64,000 nt of DNA, taken from positions 156,552,501 to 156,616,500 of the forward strand of contig JASDFA010000010.1 in assembly GCA_035772735.1 (NCBI GenBank), read 5' to 3'. Positions 26,201 through 36,939 of this stretch are shown piece after piece; within the stretch, counting starts at the first letter, position 1; each line of letters starts with the position of its first letter. The position numbers and the translations under genes are program-made. Under the pieces are notes generated by a model. It did not search any database and had not been told where the DNA came from. It saw nothing but the letters and a program-made list of their open reading frames with translations. This DNA comes from Datura wrightii (taxonomy: Eukaryota; Streptophyta; Magnoliopsida; Solanales; Solanaceae).

Positions 26201-29200
26201 CTACATATAGAAAAGAAATACGAATTAAAAGTTTTTCAGTTTGATATTTTTCTTTTCCTAATCTTCAGATGCATACTGATCTTATCAAAAATAAATAAAT
26301 TCAGATGAATAATAATTTTCCTTTAGCAGTATAATACTTGAAGAACTTCTGAAAGCATTTTTCTTGATTATCAGCCAAAATAAATGTTAATTTGAAATGC
26401 TAGAGTAGAGTTCATCTGAAACTTATATTCCAAATGACCAAATGTATTCTTGTGCCTTTTGTTTCAGCCTATCCAAAATTGTTTAATTTTCTCAAAAAGA
26501 AAATACTTGCATACACTACATGAATACTTGTGCTGTAGAAGGGTGTCATGTACATTCAATGTCATACTGGTATTCTATCTAGCAGTTAGTTCTCTTTTCT
26601 CCTTAAACTGAATCCTTTTGGCCATGTTATTGCAATATGAGTAGCTTGACCTTATAAAATAAAATAAAAACGAAGAGGAGTTGAAATTGATGGGGTCACA
26701 TTTAGAGACTGCATGTTACTTTTTTAAGATACCACGATTATTGAGATAGACGATGCATTCAGGGTCTGCCATTATCAAGATGTGAGATAAACAATGCATT
26801 GATTAAATATTAAATGGGGAAATATGTAAGATCACAAGATATCTTTTGAAGTATAAGAAATAGAAAAAGTTAGTTCAAAAGTAAGGTGGACAATTAGGTT
26901 AAAATATAAATGTCATAGAGCTTTACTTTCCTGGAAAGTTGACATAATAGAAGAGGATAAATGTTATATGAAGTTGGGAATCTTGAGATGGAGTAAGCAT
27001 TGAAAGTTCAATGTCATAGAAAAAATACAAGTTTGTCCCTAGTTTGGAAGCCATGTACCTTTCAATAGTACAGTTTAAGTCTTGTGTTGATAACGCTGTT
27101 CAGTAAAACAGTCTTTAGAAATAGGATTATGGAGTATTAGTTAAACAAAGAATGCTAACTTGTACAATACTGATTTTTGTAGTGTCAACGTATAATTTAT
27201 CCATCACTTGTTAATTATGTATTTGCTTCAGAGGTCTTTGGCGCGTGGTGTGTGGTTGTTAATGCAACGGATGGAGGGGATCTATAAAGCAGCATCTTTT
27301 AGCAATTTACTTCTCTTTCTTTACACAGGAAGGTATATCTCTTGTTGCAAAGACTTTTCTTTTTATTTCTTTTCCAATGCATGACATGACCACCGGATAA
27401 AAGAAGAAGAAGATGGCAAAAATCTAGCTCACAAATTAGTTTTGTAAGTAATACTGCCTGGAGAGTCCGGGCTCTAAATACCAACTACCAACAGACCGCT
27501 GTGTGGGTAACAGAGGCACATTTTTGACCTTGTATTGCTTTATGATAAATTTTCAATGGGAAAAAAATAAACTCGTGAAGTTTCTAAGATAAAATTTGTG
27601 GAGAATGTTCTATTAAAGATGACATAAAAGGATGAGGAGAAAATAACCAAGTTCCTGCTTTTTCGAAGCAGTTATGTATTACAACTTTTTGAGTTGGGAA
27701 CCATCGTTGTGTGGAATAGCACTTTTAGTCAAGGGCATCCTTGGATCGGGAGAACTTGCAACAAAAATCCCATTTTTTCTTCTGAAAAACAAATGGCTTC
27801 TAAGTTTTACTGTTCCCTCGTTTTGATTGGTTAACTGTAGTGAGCTATGAACATAATATCTGCCATCAATTTGTACATGCATCTCCATCCAGTCAGACAG
27901 TGATTCCTAGTTTGAGGGACTTAGGTCCCCAACTTATTGCAGGAATCATGCGGCATGATTAACTTTTCAGCACATTATGATGGTTGATACTTGCTGATTC
28001 TAAAACCATGTATTGGAACCCTAATATTAACAGAGCATCATTTGATTGTAATAAATGTCCCCTGCATGTGATCTGGCCAATAAATTAACATATCACTACT
28101 TCTGAAATTAATGGTTTTCTACATGTATCAACTACATGCAGGTACAGGAATCTCATTGAAAGAGCTTTAAGGGCTAGACTTGTTTATGGGAGTCCAAATA
28201 TGAACAGAGCTGTGAGCTTTGAGTACATGAATCGTCAGTTGGTGTGGAATGAATTCTCGGTAATTGTCCTTCCATTGGCAGTATCTTGCAAAATTTGTAT
28301 GCCCATTCAGAAGTATTAAAAAAGACTCGCTGAGAAATTTCTAGATAGTCTGAAGCAATAACAATATAGAGTTACATTTTTTTTAGCTGTTTTACATGCT
28401 GGTGGAGGCTAACAGAATCCTATTTTCATCTATATGCATGCCTTTTTCTCCTTTTTGGTGGTGGGCTGTAAATAATTTTTCTTGCAGTTCAAACTTTTCA
28501 GCTTTCTGTTTCGGGCTTTATCTTGTTGACACGTCTGGTTCCTCAGTACACAAACAACATGAAGGGATTTAGATTTTAAACAATTTTCTAATATGCAGGA
28601 ACTGCTGCTCTTGCTTCTTCCCCTTCTCAATTCAGCATCTGTCAAGAGTTTCCTTCGTCCGTTCTCAAAAGACAAATCATCAGATTCTTCAGTAGATGAA
28701 ACTTTATGCCCGATCTGTCAGGGAACCCCATCAATTCCATTTGTAGCTATCCCTTGTCAGCATAGGTATATACTTTTACATGCTTTCATTTATGCGATAG
28801 AATGGTAATGCAGTATTCTCATATATGTATATATGCCTTTGTTAAGAACATGCTTTTATGCATCTTAACCGAAGAAATCCTCATCAGAGAATAATGTAGA
28901 TTCGTGGAATTTGCTGCTAGACAATCCTAGGTTAGTGTAGCAATTATAATTAATGCTCTTTCCAGGCGAAAATTGTTTAGACCATTGTGCTGAGTATGGT
29001 TCTAATATTACTGGCTGCACAGAACATCAAAGTTAAACCTACTTTTACTTCAGGGTTATATCCAAAATAAGTTCTCATAGCATTGTCTGTATCACGTGGT
29101 CTGCAACTTAAAAAAGATTGTTCCTACAGACAAGGGATTCATATTTGGAGCTACTTAAAGCCTGAAATGTTCTTGGTGGGTGCTTGGTGGAACGCTAACA

Positions 29201-29521
29201 TTCATTTAATATCCGAAGTTTGTGACAAGTAAATAGGAGCTATTGTGTTTCTCGAAATCACATAGCTGCTGTCTTTCATTGGTTTATTGTCATGCTTTTG
29301 ATTTGACAGTGCTCGCAGTGTCATTCCTATCTTTAGCTTATTATGCATAAGTGATTCTGAAATTTATGGTATTTGTATTTCAATGTTACAGGTACTGTTA
29401 CTACTGTCTTCAAACAAGGTGCTCTGCAGCTCCATCATTTCGTTGCCCCAGATGTGGTGAACCAGTTGCTGCTATGCAACGGCATGGTGGTTTAGTCAGC
29501 AACATTCCTCAGAAACAATGA
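23231..29521 (+). CDS. PEX2: Peroxin 2, RING-finger ubiquitin ligase subunit of the peroxisomal import machinery
   Basis: Exons 23231-23368, 24009-24122, 24229-24382, 25332-25468, 27232-27332, 28142-28259, 28599-28765 and 29392-29521 join into 1,059 bases (352 residues, normal for plant PEX2). All introns are GT-AG and phases close. PEX2 forms the peroxisomal membrane ubiquitin ligase with PEX10 and PEX12 that ubiquitinates the PEX5 receptor for recycling. The Pex2/Pex12 N-terminal domain covers about residues 50-260, with family blocks SRVNQVDAGRLDIEMSAMLK, LIWRFSIWVDKPTPGNALMN and LQSFSAFRRWGDSEQ. Hydrophobic stretches such as ELLLLLLPLLN fit membrane segments. A C-terminal RING has Cys 291, 294, 307, His 309, then Cys 312, 315, 328 and 331, all present. 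The first 30 residues are poorly conserved. The gene looks intact. Intron 4 carries a SINE. Confidence 0.96.
25834..26058 (+). mobile_element. TS-type SINE in intron 4 of PEX2
   Basis: Starts GGATGTGGCCATGTGG and contains CCATGAGAAACTAGGAGCCG, GGTGATTTCTTCATATGTCC, GTTACCTGATGC and GTAGTCAAGGTGCGTG, the order of parts seen in tobacco TS SINEs. It is flanked by a 16-base target duplication with two mismatches (GAACATTAACAAACAT at 25818-25833; GAATATTAACAAAAAT at 26059-26074). The duplication makes the boundaries good. Confidence 0.8.
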
Positions 29522-29821
29522 TTGTATTGTTCTGCAAAGTGATTGAAATGAATTTTTAAAAAAAGCTAAGTTAAACTATAGATCAAAAGTTGCTCAAAAG
29601 ACAAGTTGACAATGGAACTAGGTATCTAGATTCTTTGATAAAGCAAATTGTTCTGCTTTATTGAGTGCTTTAATTTTTTAATAGTGTGGTTGTCCCTTTT
29701 CTTGTATTTTACATCCCATTTGTTTATTTAATTGGAAGATTTTCTCAAATGTTGGATCAGTCTTAGACGCAATTGATTCAATCTTTTTTATCAAATAACT
29801 CTAAAAGCTGTCCTTTTAACT

Positions 29822-30090
29822 TTGATTACGGGAACTTTTGAGGGAAGAAATAAATGGCACGTTTCATTTCCTTAAGGTTGTCAAGTTGCAAATTAGCCAA
29901 GGTAAAAAGGTTTGTGTCAGTTAACTTTTGAAATGGCCCGAGTGTTTTGCTGTGATATTCTCCTGTCATAATATTTGATTTCATTGGAGATTCGTAGTTG
30001 ATGATTTTCGAATTCAAGAACATGGAATAGAAAATAACAAGGAATTCAAAGATAGAAAACTAGACACCAATATTAATAAAGTATACCATC
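29822..30090. other. Short intergenic stretch downstream of PEX2
   Basis: AT-rich DNA containing the PEX2 3' flank. No gene or clear repeat seen. Confidence 0.4.
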
Positions 30091-30345
30091 TAAAGGTATG
30101 GTTTAGTGGTCAATAAAATAGGTTGAGAATTATGAGATTTTAAATTTAAATTTTAGTTAAGATAAAAATATTAAGTGATTTTTTTAATCATAATTTCGGT
30201 GGATAGAGTTAGTCGGTACTTGTAGTTGGTGGGAGATGACAGATATTTTTGTAAGATTAGTTGTTGTACTTGTTGCTGGTAGAAGATGATAAATATTTTA
30301 TAAAATTAATTTAGATGTATGCAAGTTGATTCGGACATTGCCGTT
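30091..30345 (+). mobile_element. TS-type SINE with an internally duplicated 3' part
   Basis: Begins AAGGTATGGTTTAGTGGTCA and continues with GGTTGAGAATTATGAG, the tRNA-related head of TS SINEs. It then has TCGGTGGATAGAGTTAGTCG and GGTACTTGTAGTTGGTGGGA. The segment GTACTTGTAGTTGGTGGGAG...AGATATTTT is followed by a second diverged copy (GTACTTGTTGCTGGTAGAAG...AAATATTTT), so the 3' module is duplicated in tandem. It ends near TGCAAGTTGATTCGGACATT. Target duplication not recognised. Confidence 0.65.
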
Positions 30346-30479
30346 AATTTAAAAAAATAAAATATAGGCAATAACTAAAATAAATCTTGATTACCTCCTA
30401 ATTCAATCCGTACATGCACCTGACTAGAATAAATCTTGATCACCTCCTAAATCAATCAATATAGGCACGTACGCCGTAT

Positions 30480-31220
30480 GCTTATCGGTCAGTTCGGTTC
30501 AATTATATATATATATTATAGGGTACAGTATTTAGGCTGTTTCACCTAGCAGTACGACGCTTGTATTGCTCTCCCACAACCCCGTTTTATATTATTGGTA
30601 TGATTTATCGATTTTCAATTTATAAATATACTAAACGAATAAGATATTCGTTATCAATTTAATTCTTAACGGTTCGATTTTTGATTTAACCAATAAGAAA
30701 TGTTCTAACTTTTTCTTTTGTTATTCTTATTTTCATTTGTTTATATATATATTACTTTCATGCATAAAAGTCTACACGATTTACACGTAGAAACAAATTA
30801 AAATAAATTTATCTTTTTTCAAGTTAAATAGCAAACTTGAGTGTAGTATCGTGGTAGCAGTCTCTCTAAAAAAAAAAAAGACACAAGGTTAGTTCACACT
30901 GATGGGTAGAACCCCCACCAAACTAATAACTTCAAAAAGAAAATAGCGGCACCAAAAACAATAACTATAAAATGCAAAAGGAAATAAGGTTTCGACTTAA
31001 AATGTAATGTCACTATTTTATAATTAGGAATAAAAAAATAATTTTAGTGTAATCATATTGAGTTATCGGTCTAACCATTAACTAAGAATCGATAGCCAAA
31101 TAAAAATATTTTACAAAATTATTTAAAAATCATTAAGTCAATAACCTAATATCGATAAATCACTGACATTTTTTTCAATTGATTTATCGGTTAAACTGCT
31201 TTTTTCACACCCCTACCTAG
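30480..31220. mobile_element. Probable degenerate MITE with GGGGTGT-type end
   Basis: The right end reads TTTTTTCACACCCCTAC preceded by GATTTATCGGTTAAACTG. The left part has TATCGGTCAGTTCGGTTC. This resembles the ends of the element at 2028-2910, with GGGGTGT termini and CGGTT motifs. The left boundary is uncertain. No coding frame. Confidence 0.4.
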
Positions 31221-31559
31221 GCTAATAGAATCCTCAAGAGGAAAGTATTACTCCTGCAAATCTTTGGACAAAGTTCATAAGCACTACTAACGAGGAGTAC
31301 AAGATAACTTTAAGGCTTACAAGAGCATTCATTAATTCATACATCAAATAAAAGAGGAACTAAACCGTATATATCTACTATTTATAGGAGGTAGCTGTTA
31401 ATTACAAAAAAAAAAAAAAAAAGAAGCCCTTATATAATCAAGCTTTTGGAACTTTACCACATTCTAGAAATTCTGAATCAAGTATGCACTCTTCTCTCCT
31501 AATTACAGTTCGAACTTGTTGTAACACAAAATTACTGGCTACAATTTTCTATAAATTTA

Positions 31560-31807
31560 AAAAAAAAAAAAAACTCTAGCTGACCCGATTTGATATATCG
31601 TTGCTCCATAAGTTACCAGTAAGACCTCCTTCTTGAACCTGCTCTAATTAATGTTTCCTTTGAATCACTAGTATCATTCCTTACACCTCCCTTTGTTGAA
31701 GCTGCATACCAATCCATATCTGTAGTTCTTCCTAGATTCCTCTAATCCAGTTGCATTCATAAAACAAGTGCCCTGCATCTTCCATTTTGTTTTCTTCACA
31801 CATGACA
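31560..31807 (-). mobile_element. LINE relic, 3' part (zinc-knuckle region), split by an LTR element
   Basis: On the minus strand the text CVMCEENKMEDAGHLFYEC fits the zf-RVT domain near the C-terminus of plant L1-type LINEs (C-x2-C ... GHLFxEC). It continues to IWIGMQLQQREV with stops. Its upstream half lies at 35021-35590; the 31813-35015 LTR element interrupts it. Confidence 0.6.
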
Positions 31808-31812
31808 CAAAC

Positions 31813-32059
31813 AATTGAAGTTTGCTTTTAATTATTGCAGTAATTTTTAATATAATAAGCTGTTTAGATTTAAAATGATTTGAATTTTAAACTGTTGTTA
31901 AGTTTGTTTAGTTGTTGAGATATTTTAGGTTTTTTTTTAAAAGAAATTTTAAATTATACAGATTTTTGTGTTTTATATTGGCTATTTAAGCCCTCGTATG
32001 CTTCATAAAATCAATTAGAGACATTTTCAAACTCTTTTTGCTGCACCAAAAAACCAACA
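31813..32059 (+). repeat. 5' LTR of the TR-GAG element
   Basis: Starts AATTGAAGTTTGC (an eroded TGTTGAAG) and ends AAACCAACA. It aligns to 34765-35015 along its full length, including GTTGAGATATTTTAGGTTTT and CCCTCGTATGCTTCA. Confidence 0.88.
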
Positions 32060-32060
32060 G

Positions 32061-32071
32061 TGGTATCAGAG
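32061..32071 (+). other. Primer-binding site of the TR-GAG element
   Basis: TGGTATCAGAG is complementary to the 3' end of initiator Met tRNA, the standard primer for Copia reverse transcription. It follows LTR1 after a single G. Confidence 0.85.
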
Positions 32072-32453
32072 TTTCGTTGATCTTACGAGATCTGTGAGTT
32101 CATCTAAACAACTATTTTTAAAAATCATTTTCAATCCATTTAAACCCGTGCTTATTTTCGAAGTACAGGACTATTTTCAACCAACCAACTTTTAATCAAT
32201 ATTAATTTAAGAAAATTACATATTTAAGAAAACCTTACTACATATTTACAATATATAACAATACTTTTAAAAAATTATAAAAAATAGCAAAATAATTACA
32301 TAAATAGTTTTTTACCGTGCAATTACCATGTATTAAACTTTCAACTTTCTATCTCCAATCACATTACCCGTATTTTGCTCCAATTCTAACACCTATTTTT
32401 CAACTTTCAAAATCTCCCAATATTTCCGCCGTTTTTCACTCCCACGATTTTCA

Positions 32454-32458
<5 letters not shown>

Positions 32459-32515
<57 letters not shown>
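32459..32515. repeat. (CT)n microsatellite
   Basis: About 28 uninterrupted CT dinucleotides inside Mutator-like copy C, just upstream of the ATG at 32569. In plants such tracts are frequent in 5' UTRs. Confidence 0.95.
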
Positions 32516-32522
<7 letters not shown>

Positions 32523-32568
32523 TTTTATTCTTTCTTCTTCATAAGAAATCAAACAGATCAGAGAAGAG

Positions 32569-32700
32569 ATGTCGACCTTAGCTTGTTGTGTAAATGCTGA
32601 TATTTCCCCTCCTCTTGAATATGCCGTCTCTTGGGATAACTCACTTCTTGTGCCAGAGTTCTTTCCTCCAACATACCTCCATTAGCAAATGTTGCCACTC
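32569..32700 (+). pseudogene. Possible captured gene fragment (5' UTR plus start of an exon) inside Mutator-like copy C
   Basis: After the CT tract comes AGATCAGAGAAGAG then ATG, which looks like a plant 5' UTR and start. The frame reads MSTLACCVNADISPPL, then EYAVSWDNSLLVPEFFPP, and stops soon afterwards. I do not recognise the protein. The composition differs from the AT-rich surroundings. It could be an exon carried by a Pack-MULE, or chance. Confidence 0.3.
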
Positions 32701-33672
32701 ACACCGCCAGTTCCTATTAGTCTACCGGATCTATTTTCGAATTTGTATCGGGTCGATGGGTGGGGTGTTCCTTATTTCTCTGTTAACTCCTCCGGAGATA
32801 CCATTTTCGGAGAAATTAAAGCTCCAGATTGATTAGCAATCTTTCTAATGGAGAGGCCTGCGCTTCACCAATGTCGAAGAAATCGAAGCAGAAAATTATA
32901 TTAGCAATATAATGGCAGAATTGATACATGTACTAGTATCAGATTGATATAGGTGCACTTATATTTTTTAGGATACATGTATCTGCTTAGGCAATTTATT
33001 CCGTCAGGATACATGTATCAGCTTAAGGTAGTTTAGGATACATGCATCAGCCTAACTTCTCATTCAGTATACGTACATCACTATTTATATTTTTTATGAT
33101 ACAAACATTTTGCTATGATAATTTGTATCAGTATCAATTATCATATGAAACGTATTCCTTGATGATGATTGCATCTATAGCATAATCTCTATATTCATTG
33201 TCCCGAGTCCACTTACCTGAATGACGAAGTAATACCATTATGTTGGACATAATTTTAAAAGGCCTGTAACGTTGATACAGTCAAAGAATCGAAATTTTCA
33301 GCAAATACCAAACGTTAATACACAAAAAAAGAGGAAAAGATCGCAAAAATTAAATTTTCAGGCAAGTTAATTTCACATATGCGGTATTTGGATTCAAAAC
33401 CTTAGCAATCTGGAAAAAAAAAACTTCCGTATCACTTAAATACTTATTTAATGGTATTGATTACGCAGATTCTGTTTTGGTGTAACAGACGGCGTACATT
33501 AAGGAGACTTTTAAGAGTTTGATACTTTGATACAAGTCTAATCCTTATAGGAAACGGTATAAAAAAATGCTATTTTATGTAATTTTGGTAAATATCACTA
33601 TTTTTTGTAATTATTTTGCTACATAGTGCTATTTATGAAAGTTTCTCTATTAATTTTTAACCTGTTTTCAAA

Positions 33673-34736
33673 CATGGCAAGTAGTAGTCTACTAGTCTCT
33701 CTTTGCATGCCCCAAAAATTATCACCAGTAAAAATTATCAAATTTGGTCAGTGAAAATCAAATCATATCTTGAAGCCTATGATTTGTGGGAAGTTGTAAT
33801 GGCTGATACACCCTTACAACCACTCTATGAAAATCCTATACTTGTCCAAATTAAATCTCATTTAGAAGAGAAAATAAAAAAATTCAAAGCCAAAACTGTA
33901 ATTTAAAATTTAGTTGCAAATTCAAATTTTTCAAAAATCATTGCTTGTGAGATAGCAAAAGAAGCTTGGAAAAAATGAAAAAAGAGTACCAAGGAAGTGA
34001 CCGAGTCAGCCAAATGCAAATTTTGAATTTGAAAAGGGATTTCGAATCTCTTAGGATGCAAAAGGCTGAGACTATTATTAATTATTCTGACAAGATTTCT
34101 TTAATTGTCGATAGAATTAGGTTGCTTGGTGAGGATTTCAAAGATGCTAGAATAGTAGAAGATTTTCTTGTGATAATTCCAGAGAGATTTGAGTCTAAAA
34201 TTTCATCTCTGGAAGAGTCTAAAGATCTCTCTATCATTTTTGCTGAAGAACTAATAAGTGCTCTCCAAGCACAAGAGCAAAGAAGAGCCATCAGACAAGA
34301 CAATGTTATTGAGGGTGCTTTTTATGCAAAAAAATACAAAAGAAAAAGTTAATTATCCTCTTTGCAAATACAGTAAAAGATAAACACACTTGAAAAATTT
34401 TTGTTGGTGGAGACCTGATGCAAAGGTGGATTCAAAATTTAAAATTTATGGGTTCAATTTTCTAAAATTTTAGAATTGAACCCTTATATTTTTACAATTA
34501 TGGGTTCATATCTATTATCTATTATAATTTTAATAGGTTTTTACACATAAATTTGTACACCGCATCGAAAGTTATGTTCAATTAAACCAATAACTTTCAT
34601 ATTACATCCGCCTCTGACCTGATGCAATATGTGGAAATTGCAAACAAACAGGCCATTTTTTGAAAGTGTACAAGTTAAAAAACTATCCTCAAGCACAAGC
34701 AGCAGAAGCAGAAATCGAGGAGGAACAACTTTTCTA
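33673..34736 (+). pseudogene. Gag of the TR-GAG element, frameshifted and interrupted
   Basis: An ATG at 33673 starts MASSSLLVSLC; a frame change then leads to HAPKIITSKNYQIWSVKIKS from 33703. After a stop near 33903 the UBN2-type Gag body continues (AWKKMKKEYQGSDRVSQMQI, LKRDFESLRMQKAETIINYS, VEDFLVIIPERFESKISSLE) to 34350. A MITE at 34423-34616 splits the zinc knuckle. Beyond it the text resumes as ICGNCKQTGHFLKVYKL: the knuckle C-x2-C-x4-H-x4 has Tyr in place of the last Cys. The frame ends EEEQLF-stop, about 30 bases before LTR2, so no pol ever followed it in this copy. Confidence 0.8.
34423..34616. mobile_element. 194-bp MITE nested in the TR-GAG Gag gene
   Basis: It is flanked by the perfect 10-bp duplication ACCTGATGCA (34413-34422 and 34617-34626). 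Removing one copy restores the Gag frame WWRPDAICGNC. Ends AAGGTGGATTC and the inverse of CATCCGCCTCTG share AGGYGGAT. The duplication of 9-10 bp suggests a Mutator-like mobiliser. The interior is AT-rich (ATGGGTTCAATTTTCTAAAA). Confidence 0.85.
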
Positions 34737-34764
34737 AATTGCAGGAACTGAAGCAAAGAAGGAA

Positions 34765-35015
34765 TGTTGAAGTTTGCTTTCAGTTACTGTAGTAATTTTT
34801 AACATAATAAGTTGCTTAGATTTAGAATAATTTGAATTTTTAAAATGCTGTTAGGTTTGTTCAGTTGTTGAGATATTTTAGGTTTTTTTTAAATTTTAAA
34901 ATATGCAGATTTTATTTTTTAAGTTAGCTATTTAAAACCCTCGTATGCTTCAGAAAATTAATTAGAGACATTTTCAAACACTTTTTACTTCACCATCTTT
35001 TTAAAAAACCCAACA
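34765..35015 (+). repeat. 3' LTR of the TR-GAG element
   Basis: Starts TGTTGAAGTTTGC and ends AAACCCAACA, directly preceded by a purine-rich tract and followed by the CAAAC target duplication. Confidence 0.88.
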
Positions 35016-35020
35016 CAAAC

Positions 35021-35590
35021 ACTACTTTGACATTGTATACCCATCTTCAGTAACCTGTCTTCCCTGTATAGCCAATCAAAGGAAAAATTTGTGTTTTGGC
35101 ATGGTCACTCTGTTCCATATCAAGTAAACAATACTTAGCTTGGGTGAGTCCTCCAGCAAGTCCAAGTATCTCTGTACCATCTGATTTAACTTGAGCTTCA
35201 GTTTTGTGTATCTTTTTCATAGTACGAGCTACAATCAATACTTGGTATGTGCATCCAGAAGTTAACTCCATTATTCATATAGATTTCATTAATTCACTTA
35301 AGTACCCGCAACAAATCTTTCTTCTCCATAATTAGCCAGATAAGCTTACCAATAGAAGCCATATTAAGCAGCCTGTCCTTAGTTACTGAATCCCCACTCC
35401 TGCTAGAAACATATGTGATTTATCTAAGTTATCCGATAGTTCAGTTGTATTTGAGAAGTGCTGGACAAAAGCAACATTCCCTTTGCAAAAAATCATCACA
35501 TCTGCAACTACAGTCGCAGTTAACAGATCACTAAACTTGAGATACAATAGGAAAGGAACATCTGCAACTTTAAGTTAGTAACAGGGTGTG
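35021..35590 (-). mobile_element. LINE relic, upstream part, split by the TR-GAG element
   Basis: On the minus strand broken frames (KYCLLDMEQSDHAKTQIFPL and neighbours) precede the zf-RVT part at 31560-31807 once the LTR element is removed. Sequence similarity is weak here; the call rests mainly on continuity with the other half and on composition. Confidence 0.4.
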
Positions 35591-35625
35591 GCCTAGTGAT
35601 ACATTAGGTAATTTATGCTTATTTC

Positions 35626-36609
35626 TGTTAAAGTTTACCGTACACGGTTACATTTTATCAAATTTATTCATAAGAAATTAGAATTATATTAAATTTTGGA
35701 ATATTAATTCAAATATATATTGTGAATTAATATAATTGGATTAATTACTTAAGTCTAATAAATATGAATTTAATTCATGATCTGATTTATTGGACTAATC
35801 CATCAATTGGGCTGCAAATAATGAGTCCATTTTACTGAGTCCAAGATGTCATCTTATCCTAAAAGCTCAAATTGGTACCACATGTCAAATAACATATCAT
35901 GTCAAGCCAAATAAAAGAGACAATATGATTATGCCACCTGTAAAAATGACAAAACATGGTTAGTCAAATCAAAGGCCTATGAAAATGCATCATATCTACA
36001 AGTGACATGTTCCGACCAATCAAATATCATCATATCAATTTAAATCTGATTGGTTGAAAGAAGTTCATCCTTACCACAATTCTTCCATCCTACAACTATA
36101 AATAGGGGTCTCCTAATAAAAAAAGACACCAGAAGTCTAACAAGAAGTCAGAGAGAGCTCATGATCAAATGACACAGATTTTTCTACAAGCTACAAGAAC
36201 TCAAAAATCAAGATGAAAATTCAAGAACAAGCTTCAAGCCCTTGAACTTAAATACAAATCAAGATCAAGACTACCTGATTCAATATCAAGATCAAAAGCC
36301 CTATTGAATTCAAGTACAAATCAAGATTAAATCCTTCAAGTTTAAGATCAAGCTCAAAAGCTCTTAAATTTATATTTGAAAAGAAAAATCAAAGAATTTA
36401 TAGAGATTGTAACACTTGTACTTAAAATAAAATACTACTGATCGTTGCGATATTTTTTTATCTTGATTATTATTATTTTTTTATGCGAATTTTATTGCCT
36501 ATAGTGATAATAAAATTATTTAATATCTAAGTAGGTATTTAATGAAATAGTTAAAATGTACGTAAATTAATCAAATAACAAAGTTCTTTAAATTTTACGG
36601 TACGCAACA
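35626..36609 (+). mobile_element. Probable solo LTR (~985 bp)
   Basis: Starts TGTTAAAGTTTACCGTACAC and ends TTTACGGTACGCAACA, a TG...CA pair with short inverted-repeat ends. It contains a CTATAAATAGGGG core promoter near 36095 and, 300 bases on, an A-rich stretch with TTGTAACACTTGTACTT that resembles an R/U5 region. No internal element or second LTR adjoins it. A flanking target duplication was not found, so boundaries are tentative. Confidence 0.5.
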
Positions 36610-36828
36610 AATTGATTTTATAATTTGTTGTTGACAAATGGAGTGCTGCGATTGAGCTACTGACTAACTAAATTGCCCTAGGTGGATTCTCAAATTACAA
36701 CATCTCGAAGGGACCACGGGTAAGAAAAAGAACTGCCTTTTGAATTGTTTTCAAAAGGATGCTGAGACAGAGAGGCCCTTCTCTGCAATAAACCTTAAAA
36801 AGTAGACATAACTTAATTAAGGAATTCA

Positions 36829-36935
36829 CTTGGGGTTTGCTCGGACGGTAAATATTCTTCGTCTCCAATTTTAAAATTGTGGGTTCGAAATACCAGAAGA
36901 GCAAAAAGAATAGAGGCTTTTAGGGAGAGATATAA
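36829..36935 (+). mobile_element. SINE fragment (tRNA-like head)
   Basis: GGGTTTGCTCGGACGGTAAA resembles an A box and GTGGGTTCGAAATACC a B box 45 bases later, followed by AAGAGCAAAAAGAATAGAGG. This is the arrangement of Solanaceae SINE heads. Confidence 0.45.
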
Positions 36936-36939
36936 AAAA

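Larger units (their letters stand above)
32209..33647. mobile_element. Mutator-like non-autonomous element (copy C) nested in the TR-GAG element
   Basis: It is bounded by a perfect 9-bp duplication TATTAATTT (32200-32208 and 33648-33656), the size made by Mutator-like transposases. The ends AAGAAAATTACAT and the inverse GAGAAACTTTCAT agree at 10 of 13 positions. More inverted similarity lies inside (TAGCAAAATAATTACA on both ends). The interior has a (CT)n tract at 32459-32515, a 5'-UTR-like stretch leading to an ATG at 32569, and many ATACATGTATC-like motifs. Copies A (48517) and B (50092) share the termini and the microsatellite. No transposase is present. Confidence 0.75.
31813..35015 (+). 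mobile_element. Non-autonomous Copia-type LTR element encoding only Gag (TR-GAG type)
   Basis: Two LTRs of about 250 bases (31813-32059 and 34765-35015) are flanked by the 5-bp target duplication CAAAC at 31808-31812 and 35016-35020. A primer-binding site TGGTATCAGAG lies at 32061-32071, one base after LTR1. A polypurine tract (GAAGCAAAGAAGGAA) ends directly before LTR2. Between them only a Gag relic is found, with no protease, integrase or reverse transcriptase. Without the two nested insertions the element would be about 1.55 kb. Plant TR-GAG elements have this layout and rely on proteins of autonomous relatives. The LTRs differ by many substitutions and small indels, so it is old. Confidence 0.88.
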
